Of a DNA stretch of 64,000 bases, positions 17,515 through 25,524 are shown one piece after another (position 1 is the stretch's first letter; every line of letters begins with the position of its first letter). The DNA is from Haloferax marinum. GTDB taxonomy: Archaea; Halobacteriota; Halobacteria; Halobacteriales; Haloferacaceae. The notes beneath the pieces are model-generated. The model was not told the origin of the DNA. It was given only the letters and a program-made list of their open reading frames with translations, and made no database searches. The position numbers and the translations under genes are program-made. The stretch spans positions 124,001 through 188,000 of the forward strand of contig NZ_WKJQ01000001.1 in the NCBI RefSeq assembly GCF_009674625.1, read 5' to 3'.

Positions 17515-19260
17515 TTAGAACACGCCGGGGAACAGCACGTAGCTGAACAGCAGCGTGAGGATGCCAGTGAACGTTCCGTAGTAGACCAGCGGGATGAGTT
17601 CGAGACGGATGACTCGACCCTCCTCGCCGACGAGGCCGACGACTGCGAGCGCAGCGACGACGTTGTGGACGGCGATGAGGTTCCCGATAGCGCCACCGAC
17701 TGCCTGTGCGCCGAGCATGACCGTCTTGGGCGTGCCAATCTGGTCAGCGACACCGTACTGGAAGGTGCCGAAGAGGATGTCGGAGACGGTGTTCGACCCT
17801 GCGAGGAACGCGCCGAACGCGCCCACGTACGCGGCGAAGAACGGGTACGCACTACCAGCGATGCCTGCCATGCCCTCCGAGAGGACGATGAGCATACTGT
17901 CGTCGCCCGTCGCCGCGCCGGACTGGAGCATAATCTGGACCGTCGCGACGGCGAACAGCAGTGCGACGACTGCAGGTCCGACCTTCTCTATGGTCTCGCT
18001 CCACGACGCTTTGATATCCTTGCTGTCCATTCCGTGGACCGGAATCGTCACCAGGTGGACGGCGATGAACACCGCACCGGGCAGGTAGAGGAACGCGAAG
18101 TCGTTTCCGAGTCCCGTCCCGAGGATGTTGCTCCATCCGACGGTGAACAGGTCCATGGTGATGAAGGCCTTGACGGGGTCGACGACGCGCGTGACGACGA
18201 GCAGGAGCGCGACGAGCGCGTACGGCGTCCACGCTTTCAGCAGCGACATCTGCCCGGCAGATGCGGGCATGCTGGACTGCACCGACCCACCGTCGGCGGC
18301 GACGGTGGCGTTGCCGCTCGTCGACTCGCCGGGTTCGATGTCACCGACCCAGTGGTCGGGCCATGCGGATTCGGGACCGAAGTCCCACTCTTCGTCCGGG
18401 TGGAAGAAGCCAGCCTTGAGCGCGCTGACCGTCACGGCGAGGCCGACCATCGACCCGAGCAGCCCTGGGAACTCTGGTCCGAGGAAGTACGCCGTGAGGA
18501 AGTACGGAACCGAGAACGACGCCCACGCGAACAGCGTGAGGGGAAGTACTTCGAGCGCCGGCTTGATCGAGCGCTCCTCACCGAAGAAGCGCGTCATCAT
18601 GGCGACGCCGATGAACGGGAGGATGATGCCGACGATGACGTGGCTCATCGCCGCGAAGACGGCGATTTGGCTGACCCACGCCGCGATAGACTCGTAGCCT
18701 CCGGCACCGAGTACTGTGGTGCTAATCGATTCGACACCCTCGAAGATGTCGATCATCCCGATGATGAGTGGCGTCCCGACTGCACCGAACGTAATCGCCA
18801 TGAGGTTCCCCGTGAGGGCGACCACGACGGCGGCAAGCGGCGGGAAGCCGAGTCCGACGAGAAGCGGACCGACGATAGCTGCGGGCGTCCCGAAGCCGGC
18901 AGCGGCCTCGATGAACGAGCCCATGAGGAAGACGAGCAGGACGACCTGCACGCGGCGGTCCTCACTGATGGACGCGAACCCGTTGTTGATCGAGTCGAAC
19001 GCGCCCGTCTGCTTGAGCGTGTACAGAAGCAGGATTGCACCGAAGACGATGTACAGGATGTTCGCTGCCGTGATGAACCCGTTAATCGTCGCGGCCGCAA
19101 TCCACGTCGGCGTCATGCCCCAGCCGACGATACCAGCGCCAATCGCGACGATCCACGCAACCGGCATCGCCCGTGTCGCGGGCCAATACCGACCGACCAT
19201 GAGATACGCGATTGTCAGCAGTGGCAACAGCGCGATGAGTGCGTCGGTCGCACTAACCAT
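17515..19260 (-). CDS. lctP: L-lactate permease (LctP/LldP family)
   Basis: From the ATG at 19260 the protein is 581 residues with about 13-14 hydrophobic helices. Family features include the N-terminal [18 protein letters not shown] helix, [22 protein letters not shown] near residue 130, GTPLIIGM and [19 protein letters not shown] near the C terminus. These are the conserved segments of the LctP family of lactate/glycolate:proton symporters. The longer in-frame start at 19341 would add a non-hydrophobic leader and was rejected. Divergent from an HTH regulator and followed by the 2-hydroxyacid dehydrogenase, it is the uptake step of the lactate locus. Confidence 0.92.
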   Translation of the reverse strand: MVSATDALIALLPLLTIAYLMVGRYWPATRAMPVAWIVAIGAGIVGWGMTPTWIAAATINGFITAANILYIVFGAILLLYTLKQTGAFDSINNGFASISEDRRVQVVLLVFLMGSFIEAAAGFGTPAAIVGPLLVGLGFPPLAAVVVALTGNLMAITFGAVGTPLIIGMIDIFEGVESISTTVLGAGGYESIAAWVSQIAVFAAMSHVIVGIILPFIGVAMMTRFFGEERSIKPALEVLPLTLFAWASFSVPYFLTAYFLGPEFPGLLGSMVGLAVTVSALKAGFFHPDEEWDFGPESAWPDHWVGDIEPGESTSGNATVAADGGSVQSSMPASAGQMSLLKAWTPYALVALLLVVTRVVDPVKAFITMDLFTVGWSNILGTGLGNDFAFLYLPGAVFIAVHLVTIPVHGMDSKDIKASWSETIEKVGPAVVALLFAVATVQIMLQSGAATGDDSMLIVLSEGMAGIAGSAYPFFAAYVGAFGAFLAGSNTVSDILFGTFQYGVADQIGTPKTVMLGAQAVGGAIGNLIAVHNVVAALAVVGLVGEEGRVIRLELIPLVYYGTFTGILTLLFSYVLFPGVF

Positions 19261-19316
19261 GCTGTTCACCCCCGCAGTTCGTTCCAGCCATTTCCGTTCC
19301 AGATTCGTGCCTGATG

Positions 19317-19331
19317 CGGTGCATCGTGGAA
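19317..19331. repeat. 15-bp direct repeat flanking lctP, upstream copy
   Basis: CGGTGCATCGTGGAA, identical to 17489-17503. It falls about where the lctP transcript should begin, given the TATA-like element at 19351-19360, so it could act as operator or 5' RNA element. Confidence 0.6.
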
Positions 19332-19537
19332 CGACCATCACATCTTTTGTGATAAATATCTATCGTTGGTTTCTATTCGTGACAGTTTCGTTGCCTCGTC
19401 GAACTTGCCTTCGACGAGCCAGTGCACACGACTGCAATCCTGTATATTGAGGGCTGAAACGAGAATTTAGCCCCTTCAGTCGCTCTCGCTGACGTTTTCG
19501 AATTCGATAGTATTTCGTGAATCAGTCGGCTGAGCAC

Positions 19538-19581
19538 CCAGTATATTCGTGTGAATTGGCCAGTGTACTCCTGTGAACTGG
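19538..19581. repeat. Two adjacent 22-bp operator-like repeats
   Basis: Units 19538-19559 and 19560-19581 are in exact 22-bp register and share CCAGT..A.TC.TGTGAA.TGG. The second is itself a partial palindrome (CCAGT...ACTGG). Two turns of helix between copies is a typical arrangement for cooperative binding of a dimeric regulator, probably the adjacent HTH protein. Confidence 0.6.
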
Positions 19582-19583
19582 AG

Positions 19584-19599
19584 TTGCACATGTGTGCAA
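19584..19599. promoter_or_regulatory. 16-bp palindrome before the regulator TATA element
   Basis: TTGCACA-TG-TGTGCAA is a perfect 7-N2-7 inverted repeat directly upstream of the TATA-like element (19601-19609) of the HTH gene. It is positioned as a BRE-proximal operator. Confidence 0.55.
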
Positions 19600-19631
19600 A
19601 GGCTTTTACCCTCGTGTGCAGAGGTCGAACC

Positions 19632-20273
19632 ATGGAGGAGGAGTCTCGCGCGCGTTCCCGAAACGAACACGGACAGTACGTGGGACGCATCGAGTTGGAC
19701 GACGTTCTGGCGGTGTTCCGCGCCCGCGAAGACGCCGCTCGTCCACTCACTGCGACCGACGTGATGGAGGCTCTCGACTGTTCCCGCCGGACTGCACACA
19801 ACAAACTGAACGAACTCGAAGAAGGCGGTGAGCTCGCGACCAGAAAAGTCGGCGCTCGTAGTCGTGTCTGGTGGGTTCCGCTGACCGGCGACGCGCACGC
19901 GGCGACTGCTTCTTCGAGCGCCGTCGGCGACAGTTCGACAGCCGAGACGACGGGTGACGCCGGGACTGCCACCGAAGAGGCAGGTTCGGACCACCCACCT
20001 GCAATCTCGGCCGCCATCGAACAGGCAGACCTGCCGGGAAGCGGCCCGATGCTGGACGCGCGACGCGAAGCACTCTCTGCCGCGTACGAATATCTGACCG
20101 ACCACCCAGAGGCGAAGAAGGCGAACTTCCTCCGCGACGTCTACTACGACTATCCCGCTGGGTTCGAATCGCCAGAGGGGTGGTGGAACGCGATTCAACC
20201 GGCACTGAAACAACTTCCAGGGGTCGACCCGCCAGAAGAACGTGGACACATCTGGCACTTCCTCGGTGGGTGA
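19632..20273 (+). CDS. HTH transcriptional regulator of the lactate locus (inferred)
   Basis: The ATG at 19632 gives 213 residues. The N-terminal 20-75 is a winged HTH: LTATDVMEALDCSRRTAHNKLNELEEGGELATRKVG. A Thr/Ala/Ser-rich linker follows (about 85-120), then a C-terminal region (ALSAAYEYLTDHPEAKKANF, WHFLGG) of unknown fold resembling other haloarchaeal HTH proteins. It is divergent from lctP and upstream of the Nramp-like and lut genes, so local control of lactate uptake and oxidation is a reasonable inference. Earlier in-frame ATGs at 19551 and 19590 lie within or beside the operator-like repeats and were not used. Confidence 0.8.
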   Translation: MEEESRARSRNEHGQYVGRIELDDVLAVFRAREDAARPLTATDVMEALDCSRRTAHNKLNELEEGGELATRKVGARSRVWWVPLTGDAHAATASSSAVGDSSTAETTGDAGTATEEAGSDHPPAISAAIEQADLPGSGPMLDARREALSAAYEYLTDHPEAKKANFLRDVYYDYPAGFESPEGWWNAIQPALKQLPGVDPPEERGHIWHFLGG

Positions 20274-20396
20274 GCGCCAGTCGAAGGGAGCGTCGGCACC
20301 CTACGAATTTATGGCGCGTCAGTCCAGATTCTCGGCCAACGGTCTGATGTCAACCGATTCCCCGGATGACGGACTCATTTCGGAGTGTGGCTCCCA

Positions 20397-22214
20397 ATGA
20401 GCGATAGCCGAGTCGACGCGGACATCTCCGACTCCTCACCGGGCGAATCGACTGCCCCCCCAGACGACAGACACGACGACGACCAATCACCGGGATTCTC
20501 CGGTGGTGACGACGTCTACGCCTCGGAAGTCGAAGGGAAGCAGTATCGCGGCACGTGGTATCTCCCGCTTCGATACGACGACTTGACCGAGTCTCCCGAG
20601 ACGGAGGAGTATCCAGAACAGGGAACTGGCGGGTCGTTCCGCCTCACCGACCTCCCGCGTGTCCCTCGCGTCGGGCACGTCGTGGGTCCATCTGCGATTA
20701 TGCTCGGTGCCTCTCTCGGCAGTGGTGAGACGCTCTTTTGGCCCGTCTTGACCGCGCAGTTCGGGTGGATGGTCTTCTGGGCGTTCATCATCGGCGTCTT
20801 CACGCAGTTCGTCATCAACACGGAACTGCAGCGCTGGACGCTCGCGACGGGTGAGAGCATCTTCCGCGCCTTCGCGCGCGTGGGAACATATTGGCCGTGG
20901 GCGTTCCTCGTCGGCGGCCTGGTCAGTCTCGGATGGCCTGGGTGGGCCGCCGGTGCCGCACAGGTGGGCACGACGGCCCTCGGGTTGAGCGGGTCGGTTG
21001 GCGTCTTCGGTTTCTCTATCGCGACGTGGAAACTCATCGCCGTCGGCTTGATGGCCGCCATCTGGCTCTCGTATCAGACGTCGTCGGTCATGTACAACGC
21101 CGTCGAAGTGTTCCAAATCGGCCTCTTGTTCGTCGCCATCGGGGCGACACTGATGCTCGTCGCCGTCACCGGGTCGTGGGTCGAGTTCGCCAACGTCCCC
21201 GACGCTGCACAGGCAGTGGGTGAACTCCCGGAGGGAATCGATATCGCCGTCTTCCTCGGTGGGCTCGCCTTCGCCGGTGCGGGTGGCTACCTCAACCTCT
21301 CACAGAGTCTGTGGATGCGAGAGAAAGGCTACGGGATGGGCAACTACCAGGGCCGGGTGAAGAACCCGCTTCGCGGTGACGACCCCGAACCGATCGAGCG
21401 CGACGGGTTCACGTTCCGTCCGACGGTGACGAACCTCCGCCGGTGGCGCGGGTGGTGGCGGGTCGTCCAACTCGAACACTTCCTGACGTTCGTCGTCGGA
21501 CTACTCGTCGTCGCCCCCGCGCTGATGAGCGTCGCCATCCGGTACGCACCGGGGACGACGACAGACGCGATTCAGATGTGGCTTGGAAACGTCGTCCCGG
21601 TTCTCGGCCCCGTTGGGTCGTTCCTCGTCTTCGCTATCCTCTTCGTCGCACTGTTCACCACCGAGTACGCCATCGTCGAATCGTTCGTCCGCAACAGCGC
21701 GGACGCACTCTACGAAGCCTACGGCCGCGAGGCTGGATGGGACCTCCCGAAGCTTTTCTGGCGACTGCTCACCGCGTTTTGCCTCTGGGGCGTCGTCATC
21801 ATCCTGGTCTTCACCTCGCCGTTCGAGGGGCGCGAACCGTTCTTCTTCCTCGTCGTGGGTGCGGCGATGTCGGGCGTCATGATGTGGCCTTACACCGCGC
21901 TCGTCCTCGTGATGAACACGACGCGACTCCCCGAACACATCCAACCCGGTTGGGGGCGTGTCGTTGCGATGTGGTGGGCGACGGGGTTCTACGGCTACTT
22001 CAGTGTCCTTCTCATCGGCACGACGCTGTCGAGACTCGGACTGAGCGCCTTCGAGACAGCACCGTCCATCCTCGGAAGCGGCGTCGGCGGGTACGCACTC
22101 TGGGCGGCGTACCTGCTCGTCCAGGGGTACACCGTCGGGAAATCCGCGGCCGGCAAGCGCGACGCCGCAGGCACCGTCGCCGACGCCGACGAAGCGACCG
22201 GATGGTTCTCGTAA
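20397..22214 (+). CDS. Nramp-superfamily-like transporter without the DPGN motif
   Basis: The 605-residue membrane protein has a long acidic cytoplasmic N terminus (about 95 residues), then about 11-12 helices. The first helix region reads VGPSAIMLGASLGSGETLFWP, aligning in position with the Nramp TM1 unwound motif. It has GASLGSGE where metal-transporting Nramps have DPGN. A second marker, GAGGYLNLSQSLWMREKGYGMG (about 300-320), replaces the usual MPHN region. Such proteins are annotated as Nramp-family but lack the metal-ligating residues. It lies between the lactate regulator and lutC, so a role in organic-acid transport is possible but unproven. A 4 x 26-bp repeat follows the stop. Confidence 0.75.
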   Translation: MSDSRVDADISDSSPGESTAPPDDRHDDDQSPGFSGGDDVYASEVEGKQYRGTWYLPLRYDDLTESPETEEYPEQGTGGSFRLTDLPRVPRVGHVVGPSAIMLGASLGSGETLFWPVLTAQFGWMVFWAFIIGVFTQFVINTELQRWTLATGESIFRAFARVGTYWPWAFLVGGLVSLGWPGWAAGAAQVGTTALGLSGSVGVFGFSIATWKLIAVGLMAAIWLSYQTSSVMYNAVEVFQIGLLFVAIGATLMLVAVTGSWVEFANVPDAAQAVGELPEGIDIAVFLGGLAFAGAGGYLNLSQSLWMREKGYGMGNYQGRVKNPLRGDDPEPIERDGFTFRPTVTNLRRWRGWWRVVQLEHFLTFVVGLLVVAPALMSVAIRYAPGTTTDAIQMWLGNVVPVLGPVGSFLVFAILFVALFTTEYAIVESFVRNSADALYEAYGREAGWDLPKLFWRLLTAFCLWGVVIILVFTSPFEGREPFFFLVVGAAMSGVMMWPYTALVLVMNTTRLPEHIQPGWGRVVAMWWATGFYGYFSVLLIGTTLSRLGLSAFETAPSILGSGVGGYALWAAYLLVQGYTVGKSAAGKRDAAGTVADADEATGWFS

Positions 22215-22215
22215 G

Positions 22216-22319
22216 CCCTCGACCTCGATACCGGTAGTCTGCCTTCGACCTCGCCATCAGTACGCTACCCTCCACCTCGCCACCAGTACGCTACCCTCGA
22301 CCTCGCCACCGGCACGCTG
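22216..22319. repeat. 4 x 26-bp tandem repeat after the Nramp-like gene
   Basis: Units at 22216-22241, 22242-22267, 22268-22293 and 22294-22319 share CYYCSACCTCG.YA.C.G and end in a TACGCTA-like stretch. The array begins one base after the TAA stop (22212-22214) and fills most of the gap to lutC. Confidence 0.8.
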
Positions 22320-22373
22320 TGTTTTGATGTTTGAACCCGAAGAACGATTAGCTGTAACGAGAAATTTCGTGTT

Positions 22374-22877
22374 ATGTCAACCGGCACGGTTGCAACGTTC
22401 GAGGACTCTCTCGAACGACTCGAAGTGGGCTGGACACACACGTCGCCGTCGGAACTTTCTGCCGTCCTCCGTGAGGTCTGTGCAGACCCGACCGTCGGCG
22501 TCGAACTGCCCTACGACGGCGTCGAACTGCCGTCGTGGGTAAACACCGACCCGACTCCTGCAGACCTTCGCGCGGCGAAAGCGGGTGTCACGGGCGTCGG
22601 CATCGCGATTGCAGACTATGGGAGCGTCGTCGTGCAGGGCACACCCGACGGCACGGAGCCTGTGAGTCTGTTCGGTGATTTGCACGTCGCGGTCCTCCGC
22701 GAATCCGACATCGTCTCGGATATGGCCGACGCGTTCGAGTGGGTGGGCGAGGAGTTCCGGAGTGGGCACGACTCCGCAATCATCGCCACCGGCCCGAGCG
22801 CCACCGCAGACATGGGTGCACTGGTGAAGGGTGCACACGGTCCCAAAGACGTTCACGTGGTGATTCTCGATGAGTAA
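22374..22877 (+). CDS. lutC: LutC-like LUD-domain lactate utilisation protein
   Basis: The 167-residue protein is a stand-alone LUD domain. It has GVTGVGIAIADYGSVVV near residue 70, GDLHVAVLRESDIV near 102, and ATGPSATADMGALVKGAHGPKDVHVVILDE at the end. This matches LutC/YkgG proteins, which work with LutA and LutB to oxidise L-lactate to pyruvate. The stop overlaps the next gene by 8 bp, and the downstream partner is a LutB-LutA fusion, so the set is complete and translationally coupled. Confidence 0.9.
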   Translation: MSTGTVATFEDSLERLEVGWTHTSPSELSAVLREVCADPTVGVELPYDGVELPSWVNTDPTPADLRAAKAGVTGVGIAIADYGSVVVQGTPDGTEPVSLFGDLHVAVLRESDIVSDMADAFEWVGEEFRSGHDSAIIATGPSATADMGALVKGAHGPKDVHVVILDE

Positions 22878-25071
22878 GTCACGAGAAGCGAAAGCCGCGA
22901 AGATTCGGCAGTTGATAGAGACGGAAGGCGACGCCGTCAACACGAGTACCCGCGGATTCAACGAGGGGCGGTACGAGGCGGTCCAGTCGCTCGACGACTA
23001 CGAGGGACTGAAGGCCGACGCACGGGCCATCAAAGAAGACGCCATCGAGCGCCTGCCAGACCTCCTCGACCAACTCCGAGAGACCATCGAGGCGAACGGC
23101 GGGACGATGTACATCGCCGAGGACGCGGCGGACGCCAATCGCTACGTCCGCGAGGTGTGCGAAGACAACGACGCCGAGCGCGTCGTGAAGTCGAAGTCGA
23201 TGACCTCCGAAGAAATCGAGGTCAACGACGAACTCCAGTCGGCAGACATCGACGTCGTAGAGACGGACCTCGGTGAGTGGGTGTTGCAGGTCGCCGACGA
23301 AGCGCCCTCGCACATCGTCGCCCCCGCCATCCACAAGTCGCGTGAGGCCATCGCCGACCTGTTCAACGAGACGTTCGAACCGGAGGAACCGCTGGAGACG
23401 GCAGAAGAACTCACCATGTTCGCGCGCGAGCACCTCGGCGAACTCATCGAAGGCGCGGACGTGGGCATGACCGGCGCGAACTTCATCACCGCCGACACCG
23501 GGACGATGGCGCTCGTCACGTCCGAAGGGAACGCCCGGAAGACGGCCGTCGTTCCGGACACGCACGTCGCCGTCGCCGGTGTCGAGAAGGTCATCCCGTC
23601 TGTCGAAGACCTCCAACCCTTCATCGAACTCATCGGAAAGTCGGGCACGGGGCAGAACATCACCTCGTACATCTCGCTTCTGACGCCGCCGGTGGAGTCG
23701 CCAACGGTCGACTTCTCCGACCCGGACACGCCGATTACCGAAGGCGAGACCGACCGTGAGTTCCACCTCGTCCTCATCGACAACGGTCGGTTGGCCATGC
23801 GCGACGACGACCAGTTGCGCGAGACGCTCTACTGCATCCGGTGTTCGGCGTGTTCGAACGTCTGCGCCAACTTCCAGCACGTCGGCGGCCACGCCTTCGG
23901 TGGAGAAACCTACTCAGGCGGCATCGGCACCGGGTGGGAAGCGGGCGTCGAAGGCCTCGACTCGGCCGCCGAGTTCAACGACCTCTGTACCGGCTGCAGT
24001 CGGTGTACCACCGCCTGTCCGGTGAACATCGACATCCCGTGGATAAACACCGTCGTCCGCGACAGAGTCAACCACGGCGAGGTATCCGAAGTCGATTGGC
24101 TCGTCGAGGGCCTCACTCCCGACGAAGAACCCGGTGGTGTCAGTCTCCAAAAGCGCTTCTTCGGCAACTTCGAGACGGCCGCCAAGGTCGGAAGCGCCTT
24201 CGCACCCGTCTCTAACTGGGTTGCCCAGTCGTCCGTCTCGCGGAACCTCATGGAGCGAACGCTCGGTATCGACGCCCGACGTGAACTCCCCGCGTTCCAG
24301 CGCGAGACGCTGAAAGATTGGTTCGACGCGCGCGACTCCCGCGTCCAGAACCCGACGCGAACCGCCGTCCTCTATCCCGACGTGTACACGAATCACGTGC
24401 AGGTCGAACGCGGCAAGGCCGCCGTCCGAGCACTCGAAGCACTCGGCGTCGACGTCGTCGTTCCCGACGTTCGCTCGTCTGGTCGCGCACCGCTGTCGCA
24501 GGGCATGATTGCCACCGCCGAAGACCACGCCCACGACGTGTACGCCGGGCTTGCGGAGTACATCGACGAGGGTCGAGACATCGTCGTCATCGAACCGTCT
24601 GACCTCGCGATGTTCGACTCCGAGTACGAGAAGTTCCTCTCGGAGAAGTCGTTCGAGCGACTCTCGGAGCAGAGTTTCGAGGTGATGGAGTACGTCTACG
24701 GCCTCCTCGAAAACGGGGCCGACGCGGACGCGCTCGCACAGACACAAAGCGAGAAGGTCGCCTACCACAGTCACTGCCAACAGCGAACCCTCGGCCTCGA
24801 AGGCCACACCGAGGCCGTCCTCGCCGAACTCGGATACGACGTCGCGACCTCTGACGTCGAGTGTTGCGGGATGGCGGGGTCGTTCGGCTACAAGTCGGAG
24901 TATTACGAACTGAGCATGGACGTGGGGTCGGACCTCAAACGCCAGTTCCAGACCGACGAAACGCACGACAGAACCGTCGTCGCGAGCGGCACGTCGTGTC
25001 TCGAACAGCTCGATTCGCTCCTCCGGCGGCCGACGCAGCATCCGGTCGAACTCATCGCGCCGGGTCGGTAG
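22870..25071 (+). CDS. LutB-LutA fusion: LUD / 4Fe-4S / CCG-domain lactate dehydrogenase subunit
   Basis: The 733-residue protein starts with a LUD domain of LutB type (about 60-310, with GMTGANFITADTGTMALVTSEGN near 200). Two ferredoxin-like Cys clusters follow: CIRCSACSNVCANF near 320 and CTGCSRCTTACPVNID near 377. The C-terminal third is a CCG domain (SHCQQRTLGLEGHTEAVL near 640; ECCGMAGSFGY near 660), normally a separate LutA protein. In bacteria LutA, LutB and LutC are three genes; here A and B are fused. It is the probable L-lactate oxidising complex, complementing the D-type dehydrogenase encoded across the regulator. Confidence 0.9.
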   Translation: MSKSREAKAAKIRQLIETEGDAVNTSTRGFNEGRYEAVQSLDDYEGLKADARAIKEDAIERLPDLLDQLRETIEANGGTMYIAEDAADANRYVREVCEDNDAERVVKSKSMTSEEIEVNDELQSADIDVVETDLGEWVLQVADEAPSHIVAPAIHKSREAIADLFNETFEPEEPLETAEELTMFAREHLGELIEGADVGMTGANFITADTGTMALVTSEGNARKTAVVPDTHVAVAGVEKVIPSVEDLQPFIELIGKSGTGQNITSYISLLTPPVESPTVDFSDPDTPITEGETDREFHLVLIDNGRLAMRDDDQLRETLYCIRCSACSNVCANFQHVGGHAFGGETYSGGIGTGWEAGVEGLDSAAEFNDLCTGCSRCTTACPVNIDIPWINTVVRDRVNHGEVSEVDWLVEGLTPDEEPGGVSLQKRFFGNFETAAKVGSAFAPVSNWVAQSSVSRNLMERTLGIDARRELPAFQRETLKDWFDARDSRVQNPTRTAVLYPDVYTNHVQVERGKAAVRALEALGVDVVVPDVRSSGRAPLSQGMIATAEDHAHDVYAGLAEYIDEGRDIVVIEPSDLAMFDSEYEKFLSEKSFERLSEQSFEVMEYVYGLLENGADADALAQTQSEKVAYHSHCQQRTLGLEGHTEAVLAELGYDVATSDVECCGMAGSFGYKSEYYELSMDVGSDLKRQFQTDETHDRTVVASGTSCLEQLDSLLRRPTQHPVELIAPGR

Positions 25072-25197
25072 TCCACCACCAGGTCGGAGCGATTTCGTCG
25101 ATTTTTACAGTCGGTGTCCGACGTCTGTCTGCCGCGTGTCTGCGGTCGGTGCCGAACGCTACGAACTATTAAGACCCGGCATCCCAATTTGGCGGAT

Positions 25198-25491
25198 ATG
25201 GACGGGACGCCCGAAGAGATAACGACGCTCGTAGGCCGTGAGGTCTACTCGAACAACGGTGTGTTCGTCGGTGAGGTCGAAGACGTCCGCCTCGACTTAG
25301 ACCACGAGACGGTGACTGGCCTCGCACTGACGGCGCTGAACAACGAACTGTTCCGAAACCAAATCGAACCTGGAAAGGGCGTGCTCATCCCGTATCGATG
25401 GGTCCGCGCGGTCGGTGACGTCATCCTCATCAACGACGTCATCGAGCGACTGAAGAATCCAGAAGAAGACGAAGAGTCACTCCTCGCCTGA
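25198..25491 (+). CDS. PRC-barrel domain protein
   Basis: This 97-residue protein has TTLVGREVYSNNGVFVGEVEDVRLDLD at residues 9-35, then VTGLALTALNN and GVLIPYRWVRAVGDVILIND. It is a single PRC-barrel like those archaeal homologues implicated in cell division (CdpB-type) or RNA metabolism. The acidic tail NPEEDEESLLA is short. The ATG at 25198 follows a TATA-like ACTATTAAG at about 25166-25174 with normal spacing. It is convergent with the DHH-TrkA gene. No further function is assigned. Confidence 0.85.
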   Translation: MDGTPEEITTLVGREVYSNNGVFVGEVEDVRLDLDHETVTGLALTALNNELFRNQIEPGKGVLIPYRWVRAVGDVILINDVIERLKNPEEDEESLLA

Positions 25492-25524
25492 GGTTCGTCG
25501 GCCGTTTCGTACAGAGACGGTCGA

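Larger units (their letters stand above)
19261..19631. promoter_or_regulatory. 371-bp divergent control region between lctP and its regulator
   Basis: No gene is seen here. It holds an AT-rich TATA-like stretch for lctP (ATATTTAT on the minus strand at about 19351-19360) and the upstream copy of the 15-bp repeat (19317-19331), which lies between that box and the lctP ATG. It also holds two 22-bp direct repeats (19538-19581), a 16-bp palindrome (19584-19599) and a TATA-like GCTTTTACC (19601-19609) for the HTH gene. Confidence 0.6.

Noticed and set aside
17437..19314. 625-codon open frame antisense to the lactate permease
   Set aside because: The minus-strand frame encodes a full LctP with conserved motifs; the + frame has extreme Arg/Asp/Glu content and no family features.
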